Assembly: GCA_910577945.1 (NCBI GenBank)
Contig: CAJTNI010000010.1
Coordinates: 1 to 64,000, forward strand
Direction: 5' to 3'
Length of the DNA: 64,000 bases
From: an uncultured Christensenella sp.
GTDB lineage: Bacteria; Bacillota; Clostridia; Christensenellales; Pumilibacteraceae
Positions 8,641 to 17,208 of this stretch are shown here, piece after piece. Each line of letters starts with the position of its first letter. The stretch's first letter is position 1. A program made the translations under genes and the position numbers. The notes beneath the pieces were generated by a model, which had not been told where the DNA came from, did no database searches, and saw only the letters and a list, made by a program, of their open reading frames with translations.

Positions 8641-8682
8641 GGTGGCGAGGGAGCTTAGAACCCCCTAAGCGACCAAGCCACC
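8641..8682 (-). other. Two-stem intergenic hairpin of unknown function
   Basis: GGTGGC (8641-8646) pairs with GCCACC (8677-8682), enclosing a second stem GCTTAG (8653-8658) / CTAAGC (8665-8670). No U-tract follows, so it is not a normal terminator. It sits in a 270-base non-coding stretch (8453-8722) downstream of potD. Right beside potD, GACGCG-gata-CGCGTC (8707-8722) makes another short palindrome. No gene was found in this stretch. Confidence 0.6.
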
Positions 8683-8722
8683 CATTGCGCACGTAGCCCG
8701 TGCCGCGACGCGTATCCGCGTC

Positions 8723-9967
8723 CTAACCCGTTTTGACGTCTATCCACATACTGTCAAGGTCCGTACTCCTCGCCTTGCCGAAATCGCCCATAACGCCGCA
8801 ACGCGCCAGAACGTCCTCGGGCGGGAACATCATGTCGATATACATTTGCTTGAACCACGGGTCTTTGCCGTACAACACGCTTTCCTCGTCGGTGCCGTCG
8901 TCCTCTTCCAAAGCGGCTTTCGCTTCTTCCATTACGGTTTTTCCCGCCATGGACGAGCCCATATAGTCGAAGTTGCGCATGGCAAAATCGTGCTCGTCGT
9001 CGTACAAATTGATAAATTTGAGGAAATAGTTAGCGGCGACGTAATTGCCCGCATACTTGGGGATTATCCAGCCGTCCACCCACACGTTGCTGCCTTCCTT
9101 GGGCACTTCGTAGTAGAAATGGTCGCCGCCGTCCTCCTGCATGATTAGCCCCGCGTCGCACGACCAGAACAAGCCGAGCCAAGCGTCGGTCGTGCCCGCG
9201 AGCATGTCGTTCTTGCCGTCGTCCACCTCGTACTTATAAAGCTTGTGCTTTTGCTCGATAAGCAGCGCCTGCGCCTCGGCAATCGCCGCGTCGCTTATCT
9301 CGGTAAAGTACGAATTAAGCTCGTTGCGATACGCGTCGTTGTAATCACCGAACCCGTCGGACAAATCGGAAAGCTTTTGCGTATTGCCGTAAATGCGCGC
9401 CACCGAGTACGCGTCGCGCACGCTGTCCTTCATGAGTATGCGCTTCGAGTAGTCGTCCGACCACATAGCCGACCACGAGCGCATTTCCTCGCTTTGCGGG
9501 TCTATGTGATTGGTGTCGTACATTATGCCGAACGTGCCCCACACGTACGGCACGAAATATTCGTTGTTCGCGTCGAACGGCTCGACCATTTCCGCCAAGC
9601 CGTCGTACAAAAACCCGTCGGCGGTCATGTCGAAAATTTCCCTGTCCACTTTTTGCGCCAAGCCGCCTGTTATCATGCGCTGCGCCATATAGTCGGACGG
9701 GCACACTAGGTCGTAGTCGCTTTTCAACACCTCGATACGCATAATCATGGATTCGTTGGTGTCGAACGTATCGTACTGCACGGTTATATTTTTGCCCGTT
9801 TCCTCGGCGTACCATTCCTCGAAATCGCCTATAAGCTCCTCGTCGATATAGTCGCCCCAATTATAGATTTTGAGCACCTCGTCGCGCGGCGCGCACGCCG
9901 CGGTAACGGGCACGCACGCGCACGCAAGCATGCACGCAAGCGCTGCCGAAACAACTCGTCTTTTCAT
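8723..9967 (-). CDS. potD: Spermidine/putrescine ABC transporter substrate-binding lipoprotein PotD
   Basis: 414 residues, slightly longer than the usual 350. A lipoprotein signal peptide ends at VTAAC with the lipidated cysteine at residue 25. The mature protein begins LKIYNWGDYIDEEL, the characteristic PotD/PotF opening. It captures polyamines outside the membrane and hands them to PotB-PotC. It is last in the potA-potB-potC-potD operon, nine bases after potC, with a purine-rich ribosome site. Acidic segments near residues 60-70 and 365-375 are longer than in enterobacterial PotD. Whether it prefers spermidine or putrescine cannot be told by eye. Confidence 0.93.
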   Translation of the reverse strand: MKRRVVSAALACMLACACVPVTAACAPRDEVLKIYNWGDYIDEELIGDFEEWYAEETGKNITVQYDTFDTNESMIMRIEVLKSDYDLVCPSDYMAQRMITGGLAQKVDREIFDMTADGFLYDGLAEMVEPFDANNEYFVPYVWGTFGIMYDTNHIDPQSEEMRSWSAMWSDDYSKRILMKDSVRDAYSVARIYGNTQKLSDLSDGFGDYNDAYRNELNSYFTEISDAAIAEAQALLIEQKHKLYKYEVDDGKNDMLAGTTDAWLGLFWSCDAGLIMQEDGGDHFYYEVPKEGSNVWVDGWIIPKYAGNYVAANYFLKFINLYDDEHDFAMRNFDYMGSSMAGKTVMEEAKAALEEDDGTDEESVLYGKDPWFKQMYIDMMFPPEDVLARCGVMGDFGKARSTDLDSMWIDVKTG

Positions 9968-9976
9968 GAACCCCTC

Positions 9977-10777
9977 CTATTTCGCCGTAAATTGCGCCTT
10001 GCGGCGTTTTTCCGTCACTACGTTGAGCACTATAAGCACGGCGAGCACCGCCACGAACAGCACCGAGCTGAGCGCGCGCAGCGTGGGGTCTGCGCCGCGC
10101 TTTGCCAGCGCGTTATACAGATAAACGGGTATCGTTTCCACGCTGCCGTTGACGAACTTTGATACGATAAAGTCGTCGAGCGACAGCGCGAACGCCATTA
10201 CGAACCCGCTGAGCATGCCGGGAACGAGCTGCGGCACGACTACGCACAGCATGGATTTTACGGGCGACGCGCCGAGGTCGAGCCCGGCCTCGTACAGATT
10301 GGGATTGAGCTGCGCGAGCTTGGGCGTGACCGACAAAATAACGTACGGCACGGTTATCATGGTATGCGCGATAATGAGCGTAGTCCAGCCGTACGGCAGG
10401 CGCAGCGCGAGAAAGAACATCATGAATGTTACGCCCGTGACAATCTCCGCGTTCTCCATGGTAATGTTGGCGATAAAGCTCGCCGTCGTCTTTTTCCACT
10501 TGCGCAGATAGTAAATTCCAACCGCCGCCGACGTGCCGAGCACGGTCGCGAGCGCCGCCGACGCAAACGCGAGTATTAACGAGTTTTTGAACGCGCCGAG
10601 TATGCTGCTGTTGGTAAACAAATCGGCATACAGCGCGAACGAAAACCCGCCCCACACGCCGAGCGCCTTCGCGTCGGTAAACGAATAGATTATGAGTATG
10701 AGTATGGGCACGTACATGAACGCGAGCATGACGCCGACGACCGTCCACATGAGCGCGGATTTGACCTGTTTTTTCAC
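9977..10777 (-). CDS. potC: Spermidine/putrescine ABC transporter permease PotC
   Basis: 266 residues. Starts with a basic N-terminus and the helix MWTVVGVMLAFMYVPILILI; about six transmembrane helices follow. The permease EAA loop is at about residue 170 (EAGLDLGASPVKS). It pairs with PotB to form the channel driven by PotA. The open frame runs much further upstream, but GTG 10777 is the true start: it overlaps the potB stop as GTGA, and GGGGGT lies just upstream. Such four-base overlaps point to coupled translation and equal subunit supply. Confidence 0.92.
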   Translation of the reverse strand: MKKQVKSALMWTVVGVMLAFMYVPILILIIYSFTDAKALGVWGGFSFALYADLFTNSSILGAFKNSLILAFASAALATVLGTSAAVGIYYLRKWKKTTASFIANITMENAEIVTGVTFMMFFLALRLPYGWTTLIIAHTMITVPYVILSVTPKLAQLNPNLYEAGLDLGASPVKSMLCVVVPQLVPGMLSGFVMAFALSLDDFIVSKFVNGSVETIPVYLYNALAKRGADPTLRALSSVLFVAVLAVLIVLNVVTEKRRKAQFTAK

Positions 10778-11613
10778 AGCACACCCCCTATCTCGGTGCG
10801 CCCCTTGGTTATCTTGTTGGCGACCACCACCGTCACAGCTATGAGCACGAGCAGAATGAGCGAATACGCCGAACCGATATTCCAGCCGCCGCTGTTGGCA
10901 AACCACTGATTGATTATATTGCCGAACATGTAAGTAGAGGTATCGCCCAAAACGTCGGAAATGGCAAACGACGAAACAGTGGGCATAAACACCATGAGCA
11001 CGCCCGACACAATCCCCGGCAACGACAGCGGCAACCGCACCTTGAACAGCGTGGTCAGCGCCGACGCGCCCAAGTCCTGCGACGCCTCGATTAGCGAGCG
11101 GTCCATGCCCGACAGCACCGAGTACAGCGGCAGCAGCATGAACGGGAAAAAGTCGTACACCATGCCCACCGTGACCGCCACCCACGCGTTGGACACTTCG
11201 AGCATGTACAGCACGATTTTGACGGCGTACGTGCGCAAAAGCGAGCTTATCCACATGGGCAATACGAACAGCATTACGAGTATGAGTTTTTTGTTGAACG
11301 TCGGCGAGCTGAGCACGAGCGCCAGCGGGTACGCCAAAAGGAAGCAAAGCACGGTCGTTATGAGCGCGACCAAAAACGATTTGCCCATGACCGCCATTAT
11401 GTTCGGGCGGCTGAAAAAGTGCACGAAATTAGCGCCCGTTATCGCGCCGCTCGCGCCGTCGGTAAACGCGTAGTATAGCATTATAAACAGCGGCACGATT
11501 ACAAACAGCACGCTTAGCGCGAGGTACGGCAACGCGAATGCCGAACGCTTGACGCCGCGTATTTTGAGCTTTTTTTGCGGCTTTGCGCCCGCGACGATTA
11601 AGTTACTCTGCAC
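10774..11613 (-). CDS. potB: Spermidine/putrescine ABC transporter permease PotB
   Basis: 279 residues with the PotB N-terminal helix FALPYLALSVLFVIVPLFIM and about six helices overall; the EAA loop EASQDLGASALTT lies near residue 180. GTG 11613 is chosen as the start because AGGAGGAG sits seven bases upstream and because the longer reading (to 11679) would add an implausible all-arginine segment that is really the potA tail in another frame. The gene overlaps potA by 11 bases and potC by four. Confidence 0.92.
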   Translation of the reverse strand: MQSNLIVAGAKPQKKLKIRGVKRSAFALPYLALSVLFVIVPLFIMLYYAFTDGASGAITGANFVHFFSRPNIMAVMGKSFLVALITTVLCFLLAYPLALVLSSPTFNKKLILVMLFVLPMWISSLLRTYAVKIVLYMLEVSNAWVAVTVGMVYDFFPFMLLPLYSVLSGMDRSLIEASQDLGASALTTLFKVRLPLSLPGIVSGVLMVFMPTVSSFAISDVLGDTSTYMFGNIINQWFANSGGWNIGSAYSLILLVLIAVTVVVANKITKGRTEIGGVL

Positions 11614-13132
11614 CTTCGGTCTCCTCCTTTTCGGTCTCCGCCTGCGCCGACGCATCGGCAGCGTCAGCGGCTTGCGCATGTTCGAGCTCGGTCGATTCCG
11701 TATGCTCGACCGCGATATCCTCGGGCTTTATCTTGATGCCGACGCGGTCGTTCATATCCCATTCGTCCACGGTGTCGATAAAGAAATCCGCGTCGTCGTC
11801 GGTGTACACCTGCACTTGATAGTAGCTGCCTTTGTAGAACGTTTGCGTGACGTTTGCGCCCACGCTGCCGTCCTCCTCGTCGTCGGTAAGCTCTATCTTG
11901 TCGAACGGCACCTTTACGCGCACCGCGTCGCCCTTTTGATACGTGCCGTCGTTTACGAATTCGAACTCGCCGCCGCCGAACGCCACGAGCGTTTCGTCCA
12001 CAACCGTGCCGATAAACTCGTTGACGGTTTTGAGCTTTTTCATGATGTGAATGCCGTTGGGCTCAACGGACAGCCACACCGTTTCGCCGACCGCGCGATC
12101 GACGGTGTTTTGCACGGTGAACTGATAATCGGCGGCGAGGATTTCCATTTCGTAATACGTGCCCTTGAAAACGGTGGACACGACCTTACCTTCGAGCATG
12201 CCGCGCTTGGCGTCAATCGCGATATCCTCGGGACGCACGACGAGGTCGACGCGCTCGTCCTTGCCGAACCCTTTGTCCAAGCACTTGAACTCCGCGCCGC
12301 AAAACTCGACGCAAAAATCCTTTTTCATGACGCCCGACAAAATATTGCTCTCGCCGATAAAGTCGGCGACAAACGCGTTCGCGGGCTCGTCGTAAATCTT
12401 TTTGGGCGTGCCGTACTGCTGCACCGCACCGTCCGTCATAACGACCACCTTGTCGGACATGGTGAGCGCCTCTTCTTGGTCGTGCGTAACGTAGATAAAG
12501 GTTATGCCGATATTCTTGTGCATGGCGGCAAGCTCCGACTGCATGTCCTTGCGCATTTTGAGGTCGAGCGCGCCGAGCGGCTCGTCGAGGAGCAGCACCT
12601 TGGGCTCGCACACGATTGCGCGCGCTATCGCCACGCGCTGCTGCTGTCCGCCCGACAGCCCCGTAATGTCGCGATGTCCGTAAGCGTCCAGCCCGACCAG
12701 CTTTAACACGCGCTCCACCTTTTCGGCGATTTCGTCCTTGGTGAATTTGCGGTATACGGGCTTGCCCTTTTTATCGAGCTCGCCCGTCGGTATGCGTTTG
12801 AGTTTGAGCCCGAACGCAATGTTCTTAAACACGTTCAAATGCGGAAACAGCGCGTACTTTTGGAACACGGTGTTTATGGGGCGCAGGTGCGGCGGCATAG
12901 CGGTAACGTCCTGCTTTTCCAAAAATATAGAGCCCGCCGTCGGCAGCTCGAACCCCGCTATCATGCGCAACAGCGTGGTCTTGCCGCAGCCCGACGGACC
13001 GAGCAGCGTTACGAACTCACCGCGCCGCACGGCAAGATTGACGTTGTCCACGACGGTTATGCCGTCAAAGACCTTCGTCACGTTCTTGATTTCGATAATG
13101 TTATCGAACTTCTCTCTTGTTACTGTTGCCAT
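11603..13132 (-). CDS. potA: Spermidine/putrescine ABC transporter ATPase PotA with extended C-terminus
   Basis: 509 residues, well above the usual 350-380. Walker A is GPSGCGKTT (about residue 44), signature LSGGQQQR (about 144), Walker B VLLLDEPLGALD (about 165), followed by the TOBE regulatory region from about residue 250. After the first TOBE-like unit (EGKVVSTVFKGTYYEMEILA) there is an additional beta-rich segment and then a second similar unit (TQTFYKGSYYQVQVYTDD), ending in an acidic Ala/Glu tail. It powers PotBC. AAGGAG lies five bases before ATG 13132. A small hairpin (AAGCC-ttc-GGCTT, about 13154-13166) precedes the ribosome site. Confidence 0.94.
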   Translation of the reverse strand: MATVTREKFDNIIEIKNVTKVFDGITVVDNVNLAVRRGEFVTLLGPSGCGKTTLLRMIAGFELPTAGSIFLEKQDVTAMPPHLRPINTVFQKYALFPHLNVFKNIAFGLKLKRIPTGELDKKGKPVYRKFTKDEIAEKVERVLKLVGLDAYGHRDITGLSGGQQQRVAIARAIVCEPKVLLLDEPLGALDLKMRKDMQSELAAMHKNIGITFIYVTHDQEEALTMSDKVVVMTDGAVQQYGTPKKIYDEPANAFVADFIGESNILSGVMKKDFCVEFCGAEFKCLDKGFGKDERVDLVVRPEDIAIDAKRGMLEGKVVSTVFKGTYYEMEILAADYQFTVQNTVDRAVGETVWLSVEPNGIHIMKKLKTVNEFIGTVVDETLVAFGGGEFEFVNDGTYQKGDAVRVKVPFDKIELTDDEEDGSVGANVTQTFYKGSYYQVQVYTDDDADFFIDTVDEWDMNDRVGIKIKPEDIAVEHTESTELEHAQAADAADASAQAETEKEETEGAE

Positions 13133-13145
13133 ATGTTCTCCTTAA

Positions 13146-13405
13146 AAGCGTGCAAGCCGAAGGCTTGGAGTTTGCCGTGCGTTTGCTTTGTCGGCGATTG
13201 CGCCGTTCACCGTAATGTTGCTGCGAGAGCCTGTTCACCGTCGTTTCGAGCGGTGCGCGTCCGCGCGCAGTCGAGAAACCTTCCCATTCTCGTATTTGTC
13301 GTAAAAAAGATTTCTCCGCTTCGTTCGCTGCGCTCGCTTCGGTCGAAATGACGTCGGTATCGAGCTCACTCGTTTAACGGCGCGCATAGCGACGCGGATA
13401 CGCGC
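13146..13405. other. Non-coding spacer resembling a dispersed clostridial repeat
   Basis: No gene. On the minus strand the piece from about 13351 to 13310 reads as a degenerate GAAGCGAGCG / GAACGAAGCG series ending in GGAGAAATC, a kind of intergenic sequence seen scattered in many clostridial genomes (from memory, not searched). Near its end the word acgcggatacgcg (about 13394) also occurs in inverse orientation near 8707-8722, in the spacer at the other end of the pot operon. Confidence 0.4.
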
Positions 13406-13963
13406 TCAAAAGCTGGGCGGGGTCGATATCCACAGCACCTTGCTCATGCCGCCCTTAGCGACGTTTTTCAAATAATGCTTGCGGTCGGACGGGTAGTAAA
13501 ACGTTTCGCCCGCCTTGGCGCGCGCCTTGCGGTCGCCTACCGTAATTTCCACCTCGCCCTGCAAGACGTACCCGAACTCCTCGCCCTCGTGCGGAATGTC
13601 CGCGTCCGTACAAGCGCCGTCGGCAAGCTCGACGATAATGGGCTCCAACTCGTTCTTTTGCGCCGTTGGCACAATCCAAGTGATTTTCACGCCGTCCGAC
13701 TCCTTCTCGAAAAAATCCTCGGGCGTAAACACGAGCTGCGACTCGTCGTCGTCCGAAAAGAACTCTTTCAGGCTCGACCCGAGCAGCGTGAGGATATCTA
13801 TCAGCGTGGCAATCGACGGCGACGTCAAGTCGTTTTCGAGCTGGCTGATAAACCCCTTGCTAAGCTCCGCACGGTCCGCAAGCTCCTCCTGCGTAAGCCC
13901 GTTTTTAAGCCTGAGGTCGCGCAGCTTTCCGCCCAGCGAAAACCCGCTTTCGTTACCGTTCAC
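13406..13963 (-). CDS. XRE-family regulator with C-terminal cupin domain, likely polyamine regulator
   Basis: 185 residues. The helix-turn-helix covers about residues 10-65 (LRDLRLKNGLTQEELADRAE, then the recognition helix KGFISQLENDLTSPSIATL). Residues about 110-182 form a cupin barrel (HEGEEFGYVLQGEVEITVGD). This domain pair is that of PuuR-type regulators, which often sit directly upstream of potABCD in Firmicutes and bind polyamines or related ligands with the cupin. It precedes potA by 273 bases on the same strand, so it may be cotranscribed and is likely to control the operon and itself through the inverted repeat at its own promoter. Confidence 0.9.
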   Translation of the reverse strand: MNGNESGFSLGGKLRDLRLKNGLTQEELADRAELSKGFISQLENDLTSPSIATLIDILTLLGSSLKEFFSDDDESQLVFTPEDFFEKESDGVKITWIVPTAQKNELEPIIVELADGACTDADIPHEGEEFGYVLQGEVEITVGDRKARAKAGETFYYPSDRKHYLKNVAKGGMSKVLWISTPPSF

Positions 13964-13990
13964 AACAATTTACCTCGCCGAAAAGTTAAT

Positions 13991-14024
13991 TTTACTTAAA
14001 CTTTTTGTTTAGATTAAGTAAACA
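13991..14024. promoter_or_regulatory. Inverted-repeat operator at the XRE-cupin promoter
   Basis: TTTACTTAA (13991-13999) and TTAAGTAAA (14014-14022) form a nine-base inverted repeat with a 14-base spacer, placed just downstream of the -10 box and over the expected start site. A second overlapping palindrome, TGTTTA-N7-TAAACA (14006-14024), shares the right arm. Position implies repression of the promoter. Confidence 0.7.
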
Positions 14025-14029
14025 GCGTG

Positions 14030-14058
14030 ATTATATAGCATATATGCGCATATGTCAA
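14030..14058 (-). promoter_or_regulatory. Consensus sigma-A promoter of the XRE-cupin gene and pot operon
   Basis: Minus strand TTGACA, 17-base spacer, TATAAT: a perfect consensus. The spacer itself contains a palindromic TATGCGCATA. Confidence 0.88.
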
Positions 14059-14108
14059 CCGATTTATATAATCTTTTTTGCATTTTTTTTTTAAAAATTT
14101 TTTTAACG

Positions 14109-14134
14109 AAAAAGGCGGCGCGTATCGCGTCGCC
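14109..14134 (-). terminator. Intrinsic terminator of the flavodoxin-LRR operon
   Basis: Minus strand GGCGaCGCG / CGCGcCGCC hairpin followed by TTTTT and an AT-rich tract. Confidence 0.8.
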
Positions 14135-14167
14135 TCAAACGGAATATTTACAGGCACGTCAACGATT

Positions 14168-16018
14168 TTAAATCTCGATATCGCCGTCGCCGCAATGCAC
14201 CGTCAAGCTCGTGCCGCCGTGCCAATTATCGTCCTTTTCCATATCGTAAAACTCGGCTTTCGTGCCGTTGTAATAGATATCTTTAAGCGCCTCGCAGTCC
14301 TCGAACACGCCGAACGCGAGATACTTTAACGTGGGTTCTATATACACGGCGGTAAGCGCCTCGCAGTTTTCAAAAGCGAAATCCTCGATGCTAAGCACAC
14401 TGCGCGACAGCCTGACCTCGGTAAGCTCGCCGCAATTCCTGAACGAATGGTCGCAGATTTCTTTTATGTTGTCGGGCACGATAAGATTTTTTATATCGCG
14501 CTGCGAAAACGCGCCGTCGAATATCTTATCTATATCGGCGTCTGTGGGTATTACCGCGTTTTTGACGGCGGCGATAATCGCGCGTTCTTGCCTGTCTATA
14601 AGACAGCCGCCGCTCACGTAATACCGCGCGTTCCCCTCGGCTACCGATATCCTCGACAAATCGCGACATTCGGAAAACGCGTCGTAATCTATCAGTCCAA
14701 CGTCCGCGGGGATTGAAATTTCTTGCAGACCGCCGTACTCGAACGCGCACTCGCCTATTTCAAAAAGACTGTCGGGCAAGCGCACGCGCGACAAATTTAC
14801 GCACCCCGAAAAAGCGAGGTCGCCAATCTCCGTCACGCCGTCGGGCACAAAAAACTCGGTAATATCCTTGCGGTCTTTGTATGCGCCGTCTGCGATAATA
14901 TTCGGCTTGACCGCCTCGGGCTTGACCGTTTTTACGGGCGCGCCCGATTTATCGACCGCGCCGTCGGCACAGTTGACTACGTACTCGGGCGTTTGAGAAT
15001 CCCACCCGTTTCCCTTATCCACCCTTTTCCACTCGCCCACAGTGCCGCCGTACTCGATAAGCTTTAATTGCTCGCAGGCTTCGAAAGCGAGCGCGCCAAT
15101 CTTTTTAAGCGACTTGGGCAAAACGATTTTGTACAGCTTTTCGCATAAATGGAACGCCAGCTCGGCAATTTCTTTAACCCCCTCGCCGAGCTGAGCCGTG
15201 CGCATCCTGCCGCAAAAATCAAACGCGCTCCTGCTTATTACGTCCACCGAGCCCGCGACCGTAACGTTTATAAGATACGTATTGTCCTCGAACGCGTTTT
15301 CGCCGATAAACCTCACGCCGTCGGGGATTGTTATCGAGGATAAAGAACAGCCGTAAAACGCCCTGTGCCCTATAATCGTAAGACTGCGCGGAAGTTCTAT
15401 GCTTTTGAGCGACAACAAGCCGCAAAACGCCTCGTCGCCGATAATTCTGATGCCCTCGGGCAGACCGACGCTTTCCAATAAGTGAACGTGCGTAAACGCC
15501 TTGCTTGCCACAGCCGTCATCGGCTTGCCGCCGAGCTTTTGAGCAAGAACGATTTTATCCTCGTACTTGTATTCATCGCGCACGCCGACGGCGGAATACG
15601 ATTTGCCGTCCGCATTGAGCGCGTACACTACCTTTTCCGTAAGCGATTTTTCGCCCGTGCCGTAATCGGCGGGATTGTACCTTACGCCGCACGTGCCGTC
15701 CGCGCACCTGATTACGCAATAATCGAGCGCTCTGCACGCCGTATTTTCCCACTCCTCGACCGTACCGAGGTACTCGATTTCGCCGAGCGCAGTACCGCAA
15801 AACGCGCCGTCGGCTATTTGCACGACGCTTTCGGGCAAGACGAGCGTTTTGAGCGCGCCGCACTTTTTGAACGCGCCCGTGTCGATGCCGACCACGTACT
15901 TGCCCTCGTAGATTTTGGGAACGACTATTTTTTCGGCGTTACGCGCCTTGACCTTTTTGAGGATATAACAGGTCTTGTTTTTATCGAGCTTGAATACAAG
16001 CTTTACGCAGTCGCTCAT
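14168..16018 (-). CDS. BspA-type leucine-rich-repeat protein, apparently cytoplasmic (LRR_5)
   Basis: 616 residues. After a short N-terminal domain (KLVFKLDKNKTCYILKKVKA) the protein is a series of roughly 23-residue BspA-like repeats of the form I-x-x-xAFxxCxxLxxVxLPxSVxxI, for example AFKKCGALKTLVLPESVVQI. The array is broken by three short insertions containing Trp (such as YLGTVEEWENT and GGTVGEWKRV). There is no signal peptide, transmembrane helix or sorting signal, unusual because most BspA-like proteins are surface-exposed. ATG 16018 is the start: it overlaps the upstream gene as ATGA. The closely related gene before it is probably an ancient duplicate. Function unknown; protein-protein binding is the default guess. 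Confidence 0.8.
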   Translation of the reverse strand: MSDCVKLVFKLDKNKTCYILKKVKARNAEKIVVPKIYEGKYVVGIDTGAFKKCGALKTLVLPESVVQIADGAFCGTALGEIEYLGTVEEWENTACRALDYCVIRCADGTCGVRYNPADYGTGEKSLTEKVVYALNADGKSYSAVGVRDEYKYEDKIVLAQKLGGKPMTAVASKAFTHVHLLESVGLPEGIRIIGDEAFCGLLSLKSIELPRSLTIIGHRAFYGCSLSSITIPDGVRFIGENAFEDNTYLINVTVAGSVDVISRSAFDFCGRMRTAQLGEGVKEIAELAFHLCEKLYKIVLPKSLKKIGALAFEACEQLKLIEYGGTVGEWKRVDKGNGWDSQTPEYVVNCADGAVDKSGAPVKTVKPEAVKPNIIADGAYKDRKDITEFFVPDGVTEIGDLAFSGCVNLSRVRLPDSLFEIGECAFEYGGLQEISIPADVGLIDYDAFSECRDLSRISVAEGNARYYVSGGCLIDRQERAIIAAVKNAVIPTDADIDKIFDGAFSQRDIKNLIVPDNIKEICDHSFRNCGELTEVRLSRSVLSIEDFAFENCEALTAVYIEPTLKYLAFGVFEDCEALKDIYYNGTKAEFYDMEKDDNWHGGTSLTVHCGDGDIEI

Positions 16019-17196
16019 AGCTTTATATCTCCGTCGGAGCAATGCACCGTTTCGATAAGCGCGCTGTTCCAATACGCGTCCTTATCGAGCGATTCCCACT
16101 GCGCCCTTGTGCCGTTGTAACAAACCTCGCTCAAATTTTCGCACCCGTCGAATACGCCCAAACCGAGATACGCAAGGCTTGCGGGCAGTATAACCGTTTC
16201 CAGCGCCGCGCACTCCTCGAACGCCCAATCGCCGATGCGCTCGACGCCCTCGTGCAAATCCGCCTCAATCAGACCGTCGCACCAAGCGAACGCGTTGGCG
16301 CAAAGCTCGGTTATGCGGTCGGGAATTTCGACCGCCGTCATTTCGTCGCAGCTCTCGAACGCGCGCTCGCCTATCGTCGTTACGCTGCCGTCGTTCGGTA
16401 TGACCGAATACGAGCAGCCCGCGACGAGCCGCTTGTCCGCCGTACGTATCACGCAGTTGTCCGCGCTGTGATAAACCTTGTTGCCCGCGGCGACGGACAG
16501 AGTCTTTATGCCGCTGTCGCAAAACGCGCCCGCGCAAATTTCCTCCACCGTCTCGGGCAGCTCGACCGCGCCGAGCGCCGTGCAGTACGCAAACGCGTCG
16601 CTCTCTATGCGCCGCAAGCCGTCCGCAAAAACGACCTCTTCGAGCGCGTCGCAGCAATCGAACGCGGACTCGCCTATTTCGGTTATGCCGCCGCCGAGCG
16701 TCACGCGTTTAAGGCTTTTGCAATCCTCGAACGCGCTTTTTTCAATGCGCCCCGCGCCCGAAACGGTCAATTCGGCAATGCGCGGAAACGCGGCTTTGGA
16801 GGCGACCGAAATCGGCACGTCCGCTTGCGCTATGTGATAGCATCTATCGAAAATCTTAGGCTGTATTACGACGTTCGCGTTTTTTATTACCACGCTGCGC
16901 AAATTCACGCAATCGCGAAACGCGGCTTTGCCGATAAACTCGACCGTTTCCGGCACGACGATATACTCGATATCGCTGCCGCAAAACGCTTTGGGCGCGA
17001 GCCGCTTGACGCTGTCGGGGATTATCACCGTTTTAAACGCCCCGCCCTTAAACGCGCCCGAACCGATTTCCTCTATGTACATGCCGTCGCAGTACTTGGG
17101 CAGCTCCAAGCAATCGCACGCCGCGGCACGCACGCGTTTAAGCACGCAAAATCGGTCGTGCTTGGATTTAACCTTGAACATTGCTCCGTCGCGCAT
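16015..17196 (-). CDS. BspA-type leucine-rich-repeat protein, second copy
   Basis: 393 residues. It has the same architecture as its downstream neighbour: an N-terminal domain with KSKHDRFCVLKRVRA, then about 12 LRR_5 repeats (for example AFEDCKSLKRVTLGGGITEI), and the same C-terminal ending (YNGTRAQWESLDK then VHCSDGDIKL). No signal peptide or membrane segment. The stop overlaps the start of the next gene by four bases, so the two are translated together. The start is uncertain: ATG 17196 has no clear ribosome site, while ATG 17181 has GGAG two bases upstream. It follows the flavodoxin-like gene by 12 bases. Confidence 0.8.
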   Translation of the reverse strand: MRDGAMFKVKSKHDRFCVLKRVRAAACDCLELPKYCDGMYIEEIGSGAFKGGAFKTVIIPDSVKRLAPKAFCGSDIEYIVVPETVEFIGKAAFRDCVNLRSVVIKNANVVIQPKIFDRCYHIAQADVPISVASKAAFPRIAELTVSGAGRIEKSAFEDCKSLKRVTLGGGITEIGESAFDCCDALEEVVFADGLRRIESDAFAYCTALGAVELPETVEEICAGAFCDSGIKTLSVAAGNKVYHSADNCVIRTADKRLVAGCSYSVIPNDGSVTTIGERAFESCDEMTAVEIPDRITELCANAFAWCDGLIEADLHEGVERIGDWAFEECAALETVILPASLAYLGLGVFDGCENLSEVCYNGTRAQWESLDKDAYWNSALIETVHCSDGDIKL

Positions 17197-17208
17197 AATT
17201 TACGCAAC

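Noticed and set aside
8521..8722. SRP RNA, tmRNA or RNase P RNA in the potD downstream spacer
   Set aside because: None of the conserved core sequences of these RNAs was found.
10778..11347. N-terminal extension of PotC
   Set aside because: It overlaps potB in another frame and is low-complexity; the GTG at 10777 has a ribosome site and the right homology start.
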